Assembly: GCF_932274485.2 (NCBI RefSeq) | Contig: NC_065882.2 | Coordinates: 66,501,431 to 66,565,430, forward strand | Source of the DNA: Patella vulgata | Lineage: Eukaryota; Mollusca; Gastropoda; Patellidae | DNA length: 64,000 nucleotides | Direction of reading: 5' to 3' | Shown here: positions 1 through 11,231 of the stretch, one piece after another | Position numbering within the stretch: position 1 is the first letter of the stretch | How the letters are laid out: every line of letters starts with the position of its first letter | Made by a program: the position numbers and the translations under genes | The notes under the pieces: generated by a model | The model's input: only the letters and a program-made list of their open reading frames with translations | Database searches by the model: none | Told to the model about the DNA's origin: nothing

Positions 1-282
1 ATACACGTTACAGATATAAAAATAAAACACGAAAGTGAAAATGTACATCAACCAAGGCACTTAAAATTTCGCAATCAGCATTATATTTAGAATCTAAGTG
101 ACATTTAAGACACGATACAATTTTATAGATGCACATTATTACTTGCTTGATAGAGGCAATACTATCCTTGTATAGTAATAAATCCAACCTTTGTGTATCC
201 ATAAAATTGTATATCGTGCTTATGTTCAATTATTAAATGCCCTTCCAAAAAAGACACTTCTCTTTCCTTACAGATAAGAGGC
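1..282. other. no gene or repeat recognised
   Basis: AT-rich sequence with no supported exon, RNA gene or recognised repeat. The minus-strand reading frame here is short and resembles no family I know. Confidence 0.6.
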
Positions 283-549
283 GGGTTGGTGGGTGGATTA
301 GATAGCCGAATAGTTAGCGCGTGCGCGTTGTATCATACGGTCTGTCATTGAGTCAACTGACGGGGGTTTCGATTCCACGGTTGTACCTGGCAAGGAATAG
401 GGTCGCCTGTCTAACCTCGTGGGTTTTTCCAGATCCTCTGGTTTCCTCCCACTGCTAAAGACCCCTACGCGCAAGCGAATTATTGAAATGAAATTGAACC
501 ATGTGTTAGTCCCGAAATGACCTAGTTTGTGTCGAGTGGATGTTAAACC

Positions 550-585
<36 letters not shown>
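283..585 (+). repeat. SINE-1 copy, near full length
   Basis: This is a tRNA-headed SINE. A box A-like stretch (tagccgaatagttagcgcg) and a box B-like stretch (ggtttcgattcc) lie in the first 100 bases. The conserved body follows: a 'gtcgcctgtc' segment, a 'ctcccactgctaaagacccc' segment and a 'gaaatgacctagtttgtgtcgag' type segment. The copy ends in gttaaacccc and a run of (TC)n from about 553 to 585. Six further copies occur in the window. The head most resembles a Ser/Leu-type tRNA. No clear target-site duplication was seen. Confidence 0.85.
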
Positions 586-591
<6 letters not shown>

Positions 592-929
592 ATTATGAGA
601 TATAATTTACTTTGAAGTATCAACTCATTTTATAAATTAGTAATATTATCTGGTATTGACATGACATACGAGTTCATTCAAGTTTTTGTTACACTATTTG
701 TGAAATCTATTTTGGCTATTTGTTCTTATATAATCGTACCCCATTTTCTAATCTGACCAATCGTTCCTATATTAGTAATACATTAATTACTCAAACGTTG
801 AAAACAATCTCCGCTGTAATGGGTGCTGTTAAACCAGCACAATGTAAATTAGGAGTTATTTCCCCTGAAGCAAAGTCCGCAGACGATGATGTTTTTTCCA
901 TGGCTACCCACTCCCAGTACAACCACAAT
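586..929. other. no gene or repeat recognised
   Basis: AT-rich spacer. A 72-codon frame (720-938) runs into the neighbouring SINE and has no recognisable domain. Confidence 0.5.
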
Positions 930-1288
930 ATGAAATGAAATGGGGTTTAACGTCCTACCGTTCTTCTCCGAACTGGGCTAATGAAGACGGGCATACGCCA
1001 TACAGTGTGCTATGAGGGAAAGTTGCCCGGACAGCGGTACAACGGCTTACTCTTATATCGAATTCCAACTGTCAAGGGATCTTTTACGTGCACGCCAATG
1101 TGTTCACGGGACATCCGAAAGACTAGACAACTTTCCTTGTCAGGCCCTCCGTCCTGCATCACTGACAAGGGGGAACCGCGCCGGAAACTCTGGATGAACT
1201 TTCTCAGCCAATTATGCAGGGATCGAACACCCGACCTCCAGGCTAGCGAGCCAGCGTCTTACCCACTTAGCCACCGTGATCCCACAAG
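930..1288 (-). repeat. SINE-2 copy, near full length
   Basis: This is the second tRNA-headed SINE family. Read on the minus strand it starts with a box A-like ggctaagtgggtaagacgct and a box B-like gggtgttcgatccc. A middle part with 'ccccttgtcagtgatgcagg' type sequence and a conserved 'agcacactgtatggcgtatg' block follow. The 3' end is ggacgttaaaccccatttca with an (ATTTC)-like tail. An 8-bp match, cacaatat, lies on both sides (924-931 and 1289-1296) and may be the target-site duplication. Short frames read through this repeat are not genes. Confidence 0.85.
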
Positions 1289-1405
1289 CACAATATATCT
1301 TATTACAGATATTCGGTCTTTATTTAGTAATCTTTATTAATGTGAAAGTTTTTAAGGTAAAAAACCAAAATCAAAGCTATCTGATACTCCTTCGTCTCTC
1401 CACAA

Positions 1406-1698
1406 GGGGGGTTGGATGACTGAATGGTTAGCGTGCGCGCGCTGTATCATAAAGTCTGTCATTGAGTCAACTGGCGGGGTTTCGAATCCCCGGTTGTACG
1501 TGACAAGGGAGTAGGGTCGCCTGTCCAACCTCGTGGGTTTTCTCCGGGTCCTCCGGTTTCCTCCCACTGCTAAAGACCCCTACGCACAAGCGAACTATTG
1601 AAATAAAATTAAAAAGCATATGTTAGTCCCGAAATGACCTAGTTTGTGTCTAGTGGACGTTAAACCCCATTTCTCTCTCTCTCTCTCTCTCTCTCTCC
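1406..1698 (+). repeat. SINE-1 copy with probable TSD
   Basis: This is a near full-length SINE-1. It has the tRNA-like head (gactgaatggttagcgtg; box B gggtttcgaatccccgg), the body, and the 3' end ggacgttaaaccccatttc followed by (TC)n. The flanks share ctccacaa at 1398-1405 and 1699-1706, a probable 8-bp target-site duplication. The adjoining TC run makes its exact edge uncertain. Confidence 0.85.
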
Positions 1699-1923
1699 CT
1701 CCACAATAAACAGATGACATTGCTTTGATAACTGCTGATAAACCATTGATAGATAGGTATGTTAGCTCGAATGGAGTAAACAGTGTATAGGCAGACAAAT
1801 ACCTTTCTATGTATACCGAACATTAGTTCAAAGAAATGATGACTTTATCATTAGTAAAAGTCACCTGTTGATTAAGTTAACGGTATCAGTTTTACAATGT
1901 CTGTTACCCATGTAATAAGCCCA

Positions 1924-2010
1924 GACAAGTTGGTAAGACGCTGTCGATCACTGCATTGGATTTTCCGACCTTGGTTTCCCCTTGTCAGTGGTGCAGGGCG
2001 GAAGGCACAC
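1924..2010 (+). repeat. SINE-2 5' fragment, degraded
   Basis: A short piece matches the SINE-2 head and early body: 'agttggtaagacgctg', then 'ccccttgtcagtggtgcaggg'. Box B has been lost and the 3' part is absent. Confidence 0.55.
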
Positions 2011-2924
2011 TGTGTTGGATATTTATGAGTAATGTTTTATTGTTTATGCCATGCTGTAGAATTTCACAAGAATACAAAACAAATAATACAAGAACATAGA
2101 ACAAGTACATACATATATTTCCAGAGAAGATATACAATTTTAACAATCAACGAATCTGTGGAAACGTAGTGGAAAGAGGCACGTGCGCACCCGTTATCTG
2201 TAAAGAGGAAAGTGTTGATTGGAAATCATTCTTTCGATGAAAATTTCATATCTCACATAATAAAAGTTCTCCAAACACCCATAAATATTGAAATACAAAT
2301 TCCAAATCCACACATATATAATACAAATTTTCTCAAAGAACCCCTAAATTTTGATATACAAATTTCAAATGCAACCATGATTTAAAATCGATCTCGGTTA
2401 CTTTGTCTAAGAAATATCGCGGTTGCCAAACAATATTCGAATTCTATCCAGTAGGCAGTCTATATAACCACATGTCCCAAGAACAAGAGTGAAATAAAAA
2501 ATCCTAGCGAATTCTGTATTGTGCTAAAATTAATCACCATATTTATGTTTTTTTTTTTTAGATTTTTTACTCTCGAATTTACCCACACCCTCCCCCCTTC
2601 CCAAAGAAAAAAACCCAACAACTTGTAATAAATACCATAATATCGTTCTCTTGAAATGATGTGATGTTTTTCACATTGATTTATAAGAACCGAAGCCTTT
2701 GTGTCGATAAATGTTAACCCCAGTGAAAATTGAAGGAAATAAATATTCACAAACAGAGTCACCAATTCAGTGGATGAAATGCAAAAGAACAAATGTATTG
2801 ACCTTGTGAACTCTCCAAATAAAACATTATGTCTATCTCACCATCGACGTCCAGGACGACTAGCGGGTGAATATGTGATTACACATTGACAGCAGTCATG
2901 AACAACACAAAGTATGCTTTCTCT
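2011..2924. other. no gene or repeat recognised
   Basis: AT-rich spacer with a poly-T run near 2548. A 110-codon minus-strand frame (2460-2792) is low-complexity and hydrophobic and matches no family I know. Confidence 0.55.
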
Positions 2925-3272
2925 TCCATTGTGTCGCTCAGGTAGGACGCTGGCTCGCTAGCCTGGATGTCGTGTGTTCGACCCTCTGCATCGTCCGATA
3001 AAGTCCATCGACATTTCCCGACGTGCTTTCCCCATGTCAGTGGTGCAGGAAGAAGGGCCTGACAAGGACAGCTGTCTAGTCGTTGGGGTGGAACGAAACG
3101 AAAAACCGAGGTCCCGTGCACGTAAAAGATCCCTTGGCAGTTGGAATTCGATATAAAAGTGGGCCATAGTGTTGCTACCGTGGGGAAAAATGTACCTCAT
3201 AGCACACTGTATAGCGTATGCCCGTCTTTATTAGCCCAGTCGGAGGACGTTAAACCGCTTTAATTTAATTTC
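2925..3272 (+). repeat. SINE-2 copy
   Basis: A nearly complete but diverged SINE-2. The head has 'taggacgctggctcgctagcc' type sequence and box B-like 'gtgtgttcgaccc'. The middle has 'ccatgtcagtggtgcagga' and 'cgaaaaaccgaggtcccgtg'. The conserved 'agcacactgtatagcgtatg' block follows, and the 3' end is ggacgttaaac. Several overlapping short frames on both strands are products of this repeat. Confidence 0.85.
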
Positions 3273-4379
3273 TTACTTTTTAATCTCACGTTAAGGCGAG
3301 AACCTCGCACATTCTGATTGAGTGCAAGCATCTCAATGATGTAAGATTGCATTTTTACCGCTGCCAGTCATTAAATCAATTGTTTACCCAGCCGGCTCTA
3401 TATTGCAAAATACAAGCCTCTACAAAGGAGACACATTTTTATTATCAATTTTAATTGTATATTTGTAACTTGCTTTTATTTATCATTTTAAATTTTTATA
3501 TTATACATACAGGTTTTCTGATATTTGTTTTTAATTTAATTCGCTACTTCTACTTGTGATATTTGTTTTTATTTATGTTTGACGCAATATAGTCCAGTTG
3601 GAGTTGATGCTATATAAGTCCCATTTCATTTCATTCATGAATGCAATATATTTTATCTTTACATCATATCCAATATGTAAAAAACCGTCAATAGTTTTTA
3701 TCGCGAGTGCTACCCATCGACACTATTTACATTACACGATAGTGACATGAACAAAGATAAGACACATGGCTAAAATTCTCAACTTGAAGAGTGCCTTTTC
3801 CTGCGACTGAAACGCCAGTAGGAATTTGGGTAATCTCAAATTACAGTATGGTCATTAAAAAGATAAAACAGGATATAAGGATTTAATGAAATTGGTGATA
3901 CGTAGATCACTGACAATACTATAATGTGAAATATTAGTGCTCGTGAGTTGCCTTATCGTACAATAGTTGTTATTATAAAGCAAGGGATTATTCATAGCCA
4001 TTGTCTGTATTAAAAGATTACCTCGTAAATACTGTATTTATGAATTACGATTATCTCGTAAATACTTCTGAACCATTGATGAAACAAAGTAAAGAATGAC
4101 AATAATTAAACTAAACTGTGGCAACCCTAACCCCAACCCGTGTGCTTGTTTATTATACAGAGTTTCCTAATAAAAGGTTACGAATAGCCTCTTCATATAA
4201 TAATAAATGCCATATATTTCGTTTTCTATTCCTATATTATATAATAGTAACAATGTAATCGGTTCGGATAATCGAAGATGACAAGACTGATATCTATTAT
4301 TAGAAATGTATAATTCAGCAAGTGGAATACTAGAAGCGTATTTTATCATTGTCGTTAGTTCATTTTGTCATAGTTGAGT
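3273..4379. other. no gene recognised; possible SINE tail near 3600
   Basis: AT-rich spacer. At about 3590-3640, 'agtccagttggagttgatg' followed by 'cccatttcatttcattc' resembles a decayed SINE-2 3' end. Nothing else is supported. Confidence 0.4.
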
Positions 4380-4740
4380 CCCATCTATCACCTTATCTCT
4401 TACACTACAATTGATTGCTTTCAAATGATCACCTGATTGAATTGAAGAGTTTCATCTCTTCCTTAATTCAATCATCTTGATTCAAATATCATTTACATTT
4501 CCCCTCTAGTTTTTGCCACTCGCAGCCCAATTTACAAGATTTCGACTCGCGAGCTTCTATTGAATCGGTTAACTCGATTTTCTTGTTGGAAGTCTTATTT
4601 GTGGCCGATGACGAGTAGTTGGCGTCTAATCCGGGGCTTGAAGCGTCTCTCTTGCTCTCCAACCCGATTAGAAATAAAAGTAATTATCGGCCAACAGGAT
4701 AGGGTAAATTAAATCACAGGAAGGGGATCACTGATAGTTA
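4380..4740. promoter_or_regulatory. candidate non-coding regulatory stretch (speculative)
   Basis: This block is more complex and less AT-rich than its surroundings and carries no repeat I recognise. It contains several homeodomain-like ATTA cores and taatcc/ggatta-like words of the Otx/CRX type. Its only support is composition and motif content. It lies 31 kb upstream of nr2e3, so a link to that gene is a guess. Confidence 0.15.
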
Positions 4741-5364
4741 GGAAGTGACTTTTGTACGTTTGTTTTGTGAACTGATTAAGAACAGCTTTCTTCAGAACAA
4801 GACACTTTCCCCTCTAGACGAGGTCCACAACTGTAGTACCCGGCTCCACTTAAACAAAAAAAAAAGAAAAAAAAAGGATTGCTTTATTTTTAAACGATTT
4901 TTAATATTAGAATTTTGTATAGATACTAATACTTGTGTTATACTAAAGCCTTTTCTTTTTAAAGTTGATGTAAATGAATTTTTTATTTTTAGTAGCTAAA
5001 AATCCAAAAGGGGTTTTTAAATCAGGAACTGGGCCCCAAGCGCCATTCATCTTGTTCTTGTTTGTATCTTGGAAAATTGTGCATTTACAGACTTCGAACT
5101 TTGATATGAAGATGGCTGTTATGATGTCACTGCCATGTCCTGGTTCATAGTTTGGTGGTACTTGTTATTATCCACATTATGTAACATAATGTATATTAAA
5201 AAAACATAAATAGTCGATTTTCTTTCATAATGAATCTTTTATTTGCTTCCGTGGCTAAGTAGGAGATATGCAATTCTATCCTGCCAAATTTTCATCATCA
5301 ACTTGAGGACCAATCCTGGTGTTGTCTATTGTTCATCTACAGATAGCTTAAATAATATCATTGT

Positions 5365-5640
5365 AGAATATAATTCTTATTTTAGAAAAAAAAACCCAGT
5401 GTAGTCATTAGGAGTCCAATACTATTGTCCATCTACGGATGACTTAAAAAAATAAAATGACTTGGTTACCCCCCCCCCCCCCAAAAAAAAACCCCATTGT
5501 AGTTTCTCGGAGTCTAATATCATTTTAAAATATAAATTTTCTTACTTTAGGAGAAAAAAACCCCAGTGTAGTCGTTATGAGTCTAATTTTATTTTAAAAT
5601 AAATCCCTTCTTATTTGAAAAAAAAAAATCCAACGCATTG
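5365..5640. repeat. degenerate tandem repeat, about 100-bp period
   Basis: About three imperfect units are built on 'aaaaccccagtgtagtc' followed by 'gagtctaat' and 'attttaaaata'. They are separated by poly-A and poly-C runs, including a long C run near 5469-5482. Confidence 0.6.
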
Positions 5641-6450
5641 ATCATATTGTTGATCATATACTATCTTTCAATAATACAAATAGCCCATCTAAACGCCTTA
5701 CTCTTAACACAAATGATACAAAGCCCATTTAACTGAACAATGAATTGTCGAGCAGGGAAAGAGTCTAAAGTTGGTTCGGCTGTTATTTTGTCGACCATGT
5801 TTGGTTTCAATTTGTTTTATTGTGAGCTGCAGACTGATCTGATTTTCAATTTACCATCTAACGAGATTTCATGAGTCTCCTGAGATTAAACGGGATTCGA
5901 CGAGAAGACAGCAGTTGATGTTCCTTTCACTCTCATCCATCAAAATAAAGTAAAATGGGAAAAAGAGACAACTTTTGTGAAACGTTGCTAACCGGACACA
6001 ATAAAAAAGAAACTCCTTTGATTAGTCTCCACTCTTTATTCATTTGCTCTGTGCTATTTTATTTTAGTGTAGTTTTTCTTGACATTTTTTTTTCTGTAAA
6101 TGGGAATTGGACTACCCGTGTGGACTTTTCAGTATTTATTGTCTTGTATTTTGTCTTTTCATTTTATAGTTGATGCATCATTCTCTCTGTATATAAATTT
6201 GAGTCCAATATTATTAGAACACTTTGACTTCTATGCTTATGAAGTCGTATCATGCCTTCAAGCAAAGCTTAACTTTTAGAATTTATTTTGAGGATTATTA
6301 AAGAAGACTTTAGCTATATTCCCATGCTAACAACAATAACTGCACAAAGGAAAGGTAGACTACCATTCTTGCCACATAAGCTCCAACTAATGGTAGGACT
6401 TGAATTTAAGATTATGATGTGACGTATGTTCAAGGGGTGGGATAGATTAG
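5641..6450. other. no gene or repeat recognised
   Basis: AT-rich spacer. A 72-codon frame at 5955-6173 is hydrophobic but has no recognisable domain or exon signals. Confidence 0.5.
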
Positions 6451-6454
6451 TTTG

Positions 6455-6745
6455 GGTGAGGGGGTGTTGGGTGGTCTAAAGCGTGCACTTTAATGGTCTG
6501 TAATTTAGTCAAGTTGCGTGGTTTCGATCTCAAGCTTGTATGTGTCAAGGAGTAGGATCGCCTACCCAATCTCGTGGCTTTTCTCTGGACCATCCGGTTT
6601 CCTCCCATTGGTAAAGACCCCTAAGCGCAAGCTAATTCTTGAAATATTATGCTAGTCTTGAAATGAACTGTTGTGTGTCGAGTGGACCTCACCCCCCCCC
6701 CACACACACACTCCCCTCGCCCCCTCTGTCTCTCTCTCTCTTATT
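6455..6745 (+). repeat. SINE-1 copy, degraded
   Basis: An old SINE-1 copy. Box B is recognisable as gtggtttcgatct, and the body retains 'ggagtaggatcgcctaccca' and 'cctcccattggtaaagaccc'. The 3' end has become a run of C, CA and finally (TC)n. Confidence 0.75.
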
Positions 6746-6840
6746 CTAATTATCCACATGACATAGGTATAGATATCACTTAATCGTAAGTAAACATAAG
6801 AATTAATAGCTATAGTGATTCTTTCTTTTTTTTTAAATTA

Positions 6841-6905
6841 AAGGATGGTGATGATGGTAATGATGATGGTGGTGATTATAATGATGTGGTGGTGAGGATG
6901 AGGAT
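6841..6905. repeat. (GAT/GGT)n microsatellite
   Basis: Imperfect trinucleotide repeat of gatgatggt-type units. Confidence 0.8.
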
Positions 6906-7866
6906 TATGTGACTGTTCATTTCTAGTATTGATCAAATTTTAAATAAAATAAATAAACTGCACTAATAATCAAATACTTTTATTTTATTTTAGGTTTTGT
7001 TTGTAAAATACAATATGTCCCGTCCGGAATACCAGAAGAACTAGAAGGCACCAGATAACACTTTAAATGTACGTCCTGGAACCATACCCAGTTAAACCTT
7101 TTTTTTTGTCAATACATTAGTTCCCGTAGCCATTAATGTTCGCCCATTTTTTATTATAAGGTTAGAAAGTTTACTAGATGTAATGATATTTCTGCTGGTT
7201 TTTATGGCAACCAATGATTTGTTGTGATTAAAACGATAAAAATGTCGTTAGATATAAAACGCATCATATGGTATTGGTAAAAAACGCGCTACTCGATGGC
7301 TGTAAACTCTGATAGTCGTGATGGCATCGTAACCAAATGACCGGGAAAGTGGGTAATGAAAGTATAGTAGAGTATTACCGATTCCAGCATTAGATGTCAA
7401 GAACACACCATCAATATGATATATTGTAATTGAATTTTGAACTGTTGGCGGGCTGTGACATACTCAAACCTTTTAATCGTTTCAAACCCAACTTAAAATC
7501 AATTCCATTGCAAACGCGCGCGTGGCCTCGATCGTCATTTTTTAGTCAGGGCGAGAATAGAGTGAGAAAATAGCTTAACGCGTTATGTCACAAACAGATT
7601 GGTTTTAATCCTTTAATTATCTTCTTCTAGTTCCAACCACAAATCATCGCCCCAGGACCAGGCTGGCACCAACACAAGACGCTTCTTAATTTCATCACTG
7701 TTTTCTATTAACGTCGGTAACTTGACATATCTCAGGGTGTTTTGTAAATCACACGTTATTTTGTATAACCTGAACATCTGATATAATCTTATTGTAATAA
7801 TATTCCCGATTTATATACTGTAACCTAAATATTCTAGCTAGCAGTGTGTGAGCTATGTTCTTATAT
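6906..7866. other. no gene or repeat recognised
   Basis: AT-rich intergenic sequence with no supported exon. Confidence 0.5.
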
Positions 7867-8208
7867 AAATGAAATGAAATGAAATGGGGTTTAACGTCAT
7901 AATGTTCTGCTCCTAAACTGGGCTAATATAGACGGGCATGGTGCTATGAGGGAAATTTTGCCCGGGCAGCGGCGCTACGGCCTACTCTTATATCGAATTT
8001 CAACTGCCAAGGGCTCTTTTACGTGCACGCCAATATGTACACGGGACCTCGGTTTTTCGTCCCATCCGAACGACTAGACAGCTGTCCTTGTCAGGCCCTC
8101 CGTCTGCATCACTGACAAGGGGAAACCACGCCGGAAAATCTGGATGAACTTTCTCGGTCAATGCAGGGATCGAACACTCAGCGTCTTACCCACTTAGCCA
8201 CGTGACCC
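7867..8208 (-). repeat. SINE-2 copy, near full length
   Basis: Minus-strand SINE-2. Its 3' (ATTTC)n tail is at 7867-7885 (seen as gaaatgaaatgaaatgg) and its tRNA-like head is near 8190-8208. Part of the head between box B and box A is deleted ('gatcgaacactcagcgtctt'). It abuts a second SINE-2 copy in the opposite orientation. Confidence 0.85.
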
Positions 8209-8224
8209 CCCAATGCCGGTGTTG

Positions 8225-8485
8225 TCTGAGTAAATGTCTCGCCATTTTACACCCCCCCCCTCCCTTGTCATTCGTGCAGGACGGACGACCTGCCACGGAA
8301 AAGCGTGTTGTCGTTTGGACGGGACGAAGAGTTTAGGTTTCGTGTATAACATTGACAGCACGTTAAAGATCCCCCGACAGCCATTAATCGAAATGAAAGT
8401 AACGCCGCTATCAGGGTAAAATTGTCCTCTTAGCACATGCATAGGTCCGTCTTCATTTGCTCGGTTAAACCCAATTTCATATCGC
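8225..8485 (+). repeat. SINE-2 copy, degraded, head-to-head with the preceding copy
   Basis: A diverged plus-strand SINE-2 without a clear tRNA head. It keeps 'cccttgtcattcgtgcagga', 'gacgggacgaagag', a degraded 'tcctcttagcacatgcatag' block and the end 'cggttaaacccaatttcat'. The 136-codon minus frame across 8194-8604 is a by-product of this pair of SINEs. Confidence 0.7.
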
Positions 8486-8802
8486 ACAAAGAACGTTAAC
8501 CAGTTCTTGAGAGATCGTGATAAACAGGAAACAGCTTGACACCCGCTTCTAACTCTAAATGCAAAGTAGTCTTTGATCCGCATTTTCGCTTCTATATGAG
8601 GCAATTAATAACAAAAACACATTAAAGAGTCAAGATGTTCATATTAGATTGCATACAAAAGTTAAGACATACGTATCAGTCAATCCATTGTTGAGATATA
8701 GACGTTTTGAGATTCCTTATGAGTTGTAGGCTTTATAAGTACTTAATTTTCGTGAATTCGGCGGACGGATGTAATTAAAGATTACAGGTGACTCTGGCGA
8801 TT

Positions 8803-8865
8803 CGTTCGTTCGTTTGTTCCTGGAGTTTTACGTTCACTTCCACCAAGGGTGATATCGTAGACAAG
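8803..8865 (-). repeat. 63-bp 5'-truncated retro-insert (family 3) with 11-bp TSD
   Basis: A very short insert is bounded by a perfect 11-bp direct repeat, ctctggcgatt, at 8792-8802 and 8866-8876. Read on the minus strand it runs from 'cttgtctacgatatcaccc' through 'gaacgtaaaac' to an (AACG)n-like tail. This is the signature of a severely 5'-truncated target-primed retrotransposition. Related sequence recurs at 49541-49605 and, weaker, at 58351-58392. Confidence 0.75.
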
Positions 8866-9077
8866 CTCTGGCGATTGGCATTATCCCGTTTATATGGTCT
8901 ACCCAGCATGACGAATGTTGACAAATTTTCAGTTCAGAATATCTTTTTGAATACTCAACGGAAATTTTAGAGATTAAACTTCGAAAAATGATTCACCAAT
9001 CCTTCATAATATGATGTCTTGAAACTCTGAACAAAATCCCCCTTGTTTCTGAATATCCCCTACTTTTTTAAAGAGTA

Positions 9078-9128
9078 TATATTGCAAGTAATCAGCATAT
9101 TTTTATTGCAAGTAATCGTCGTATTTTT
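9078..9128. repeat. short tandem duplication, about 29-bp period
   Basis: Two adjacent units share attgcaagtaatc and a 'gtattttt/catattttt' end. Confidence 0.6.
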
Positions 9129-11231
9129 ATTATATGAAGCAACATTTTCTTTTTGATTATTCCCGATGAATTGTTACAAACTGAAATTTACGACCCTCCG
9201 TCTTTAATGATCATAGAAAAGAATCAGTTTCGACGTTAATATATTCCTTAGGAAGTCCTCTTAAAATGACAATGTTCCAGATCGTGGGTAAGCATATAAC
9301 AACAACATATATTTGATATACTCATAAACAAAGCAGCCAACTGAGGTACTGTGTGGCGAATGCTATACAAATAATCTGAACAAGTCGGAAGCTCAATTTC
9401 GTCATCGTGACGTAGCTTGAAACACGCTATGTGAGTGTAATGTCCAGATATAGATATGTAAATCAAACGGATATGACGTTTTCACTATTAGTATTAATTG
9501 AAGATATCATGGGGAGATAAGCCCAAACAATCTTAATAATCACAATGTTTTAATACCTTTTCACCCAAACTGGAGGCTTAGATTACTTGACACTGGAGGA
9601 ATTCACATAGGTAATAAATATCTGTTGTTATAGGACAGCACAGCGTACATTATCTAATAATGAAATGAATGCAGTCAAATACACCCTTACAGTGTAGAGT
9701 TATTGTATATTATATGCTTAAACCAATTTCTCCGAACATGCAAATTGAAATCTCAAACCCTCGCCATGATCTTAAAAAAATATACATCCTGGTGTTCTAA
9801 CTGGAAACGTTAACTGTTAGTGATGGCTCAATTAGACAGTAAATTGTCTTGTAAATCGCTAGAGGCGGAAAAAACACGATCCTTAACATATCAATCAGGG
9901 GCGATAATTCACGCATCAACAACAATTCAAGATGTCCGCCGGCAACGTTTGATTAACTTTTACCACGTGACTAGATTCGACACCAGAGGTGGCCAATTAA
10001 AATGATTCTTCTTTCTTAGTTTCTTGACGATTCCATTGCTTCCGGCTATCCTGTTCCCAAGTCGATTCCATTTGATTGGCACCAAAGATACCGAAGAACT
10101 GGATGTTCGGGGTTTGACGGCGTGGTTAGGCAATAAATGGAAAATTAATCAGACGAATATTATATGATTATGCATTCGTTAGAAAGAGTAGAAATGAACG
10201 GTTAAGCAAGTCGATTCCCTTCGGCCATCATTAATAAGGATGGTAGTTTTGTCTGATTTGATTGCTAGAAAAACGGATTGAATAGGGAATATCCTAAATT
10301 GGCTATTCTGTGAAACATGGCATATTGAAAATACGCTTTGACTGGACACTAAACCGTTTTATCCACAAGGCATTTACAATCTTATGATGCTAATTTGTAA
10401 ACAAGATAAAAATGATATTTTCGTTACAATACTAGAATGTTAGCTCTGATTTCTAGAAAGCAGTATGGTACCAACTATATAGGCAATACGATCTATGTTC
10501 TATCGGTTCGCTCAGTGTTTTTATGCATTTTATTACGGACTTTGTTGACATCCATTGTGAGGTGTGATTGTGGATAGCACCCTAGATTTGGAACCGCCCT
10601 CGGTCTATTTACAGATTCTATATCCGCTGCTTCTGGAAGGGACATACCTTAAGCAGATATGTACTCCATGTTTACAGACCTTACATGCATAAATTGTGCT
10701 AATTGTGCTTAGTATACGAGAGGCCAGCTACCTAGCAATTTGATTCCCCACTTTTGTAGCGAACATATTTTATCACAACCGAAAATTAATTTATCGTGGT
10801 GCTTTAGATTTTGGCCATGTCTTTAAGTAACACTTTTCAAGCAAGTAAGAGTAAAGAGTCAAACGGCGACACCAGCATACAAATATAGATGATGCTGTGG
10901 ATATGGACACTGCACCTTAAGCATAGCAGTAGAATTAAAGATACATTGTGCATTATTTTGGCTTCAACTTTATATAAACTATTATTTAGGCATTTATTTA
11001 CATGACAAAGCCATAACAATCTCTCTGGACAATAGGATGGCAGAGATTAAAATGGATTAGGAAGCCCGTGAAAATGTCAAAATTTAATGATAAATTGAAA
11101 TAAAAACCTAAAAAAACTTGAGACTAAGGCACGATTATCCAGCACCATTGCTACGATAATGCTACATCTTCCAACACCCATAACTTCGCTCACAATAAAA
11201 TATATTTATTTTTCATTATCAATTTTTGAAC
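9129..11231. other. no gene or repeat recognised
   Basis: Intergenic sequence. The stretch around 9990-10120 is less AT-rich than the rest but shows no exon signals. Confidence 0.5.

Noticed and set aside
981-1340. 119-codon frame
   Set aside because: It lies inside a SINE-2 copy; similar frames recur wherever that repeat occurs.
8194-8604. 136-codon minus-strand frame
   Set aside because: It runs antisense through two adjacent SINE-2 copies and has no domain.
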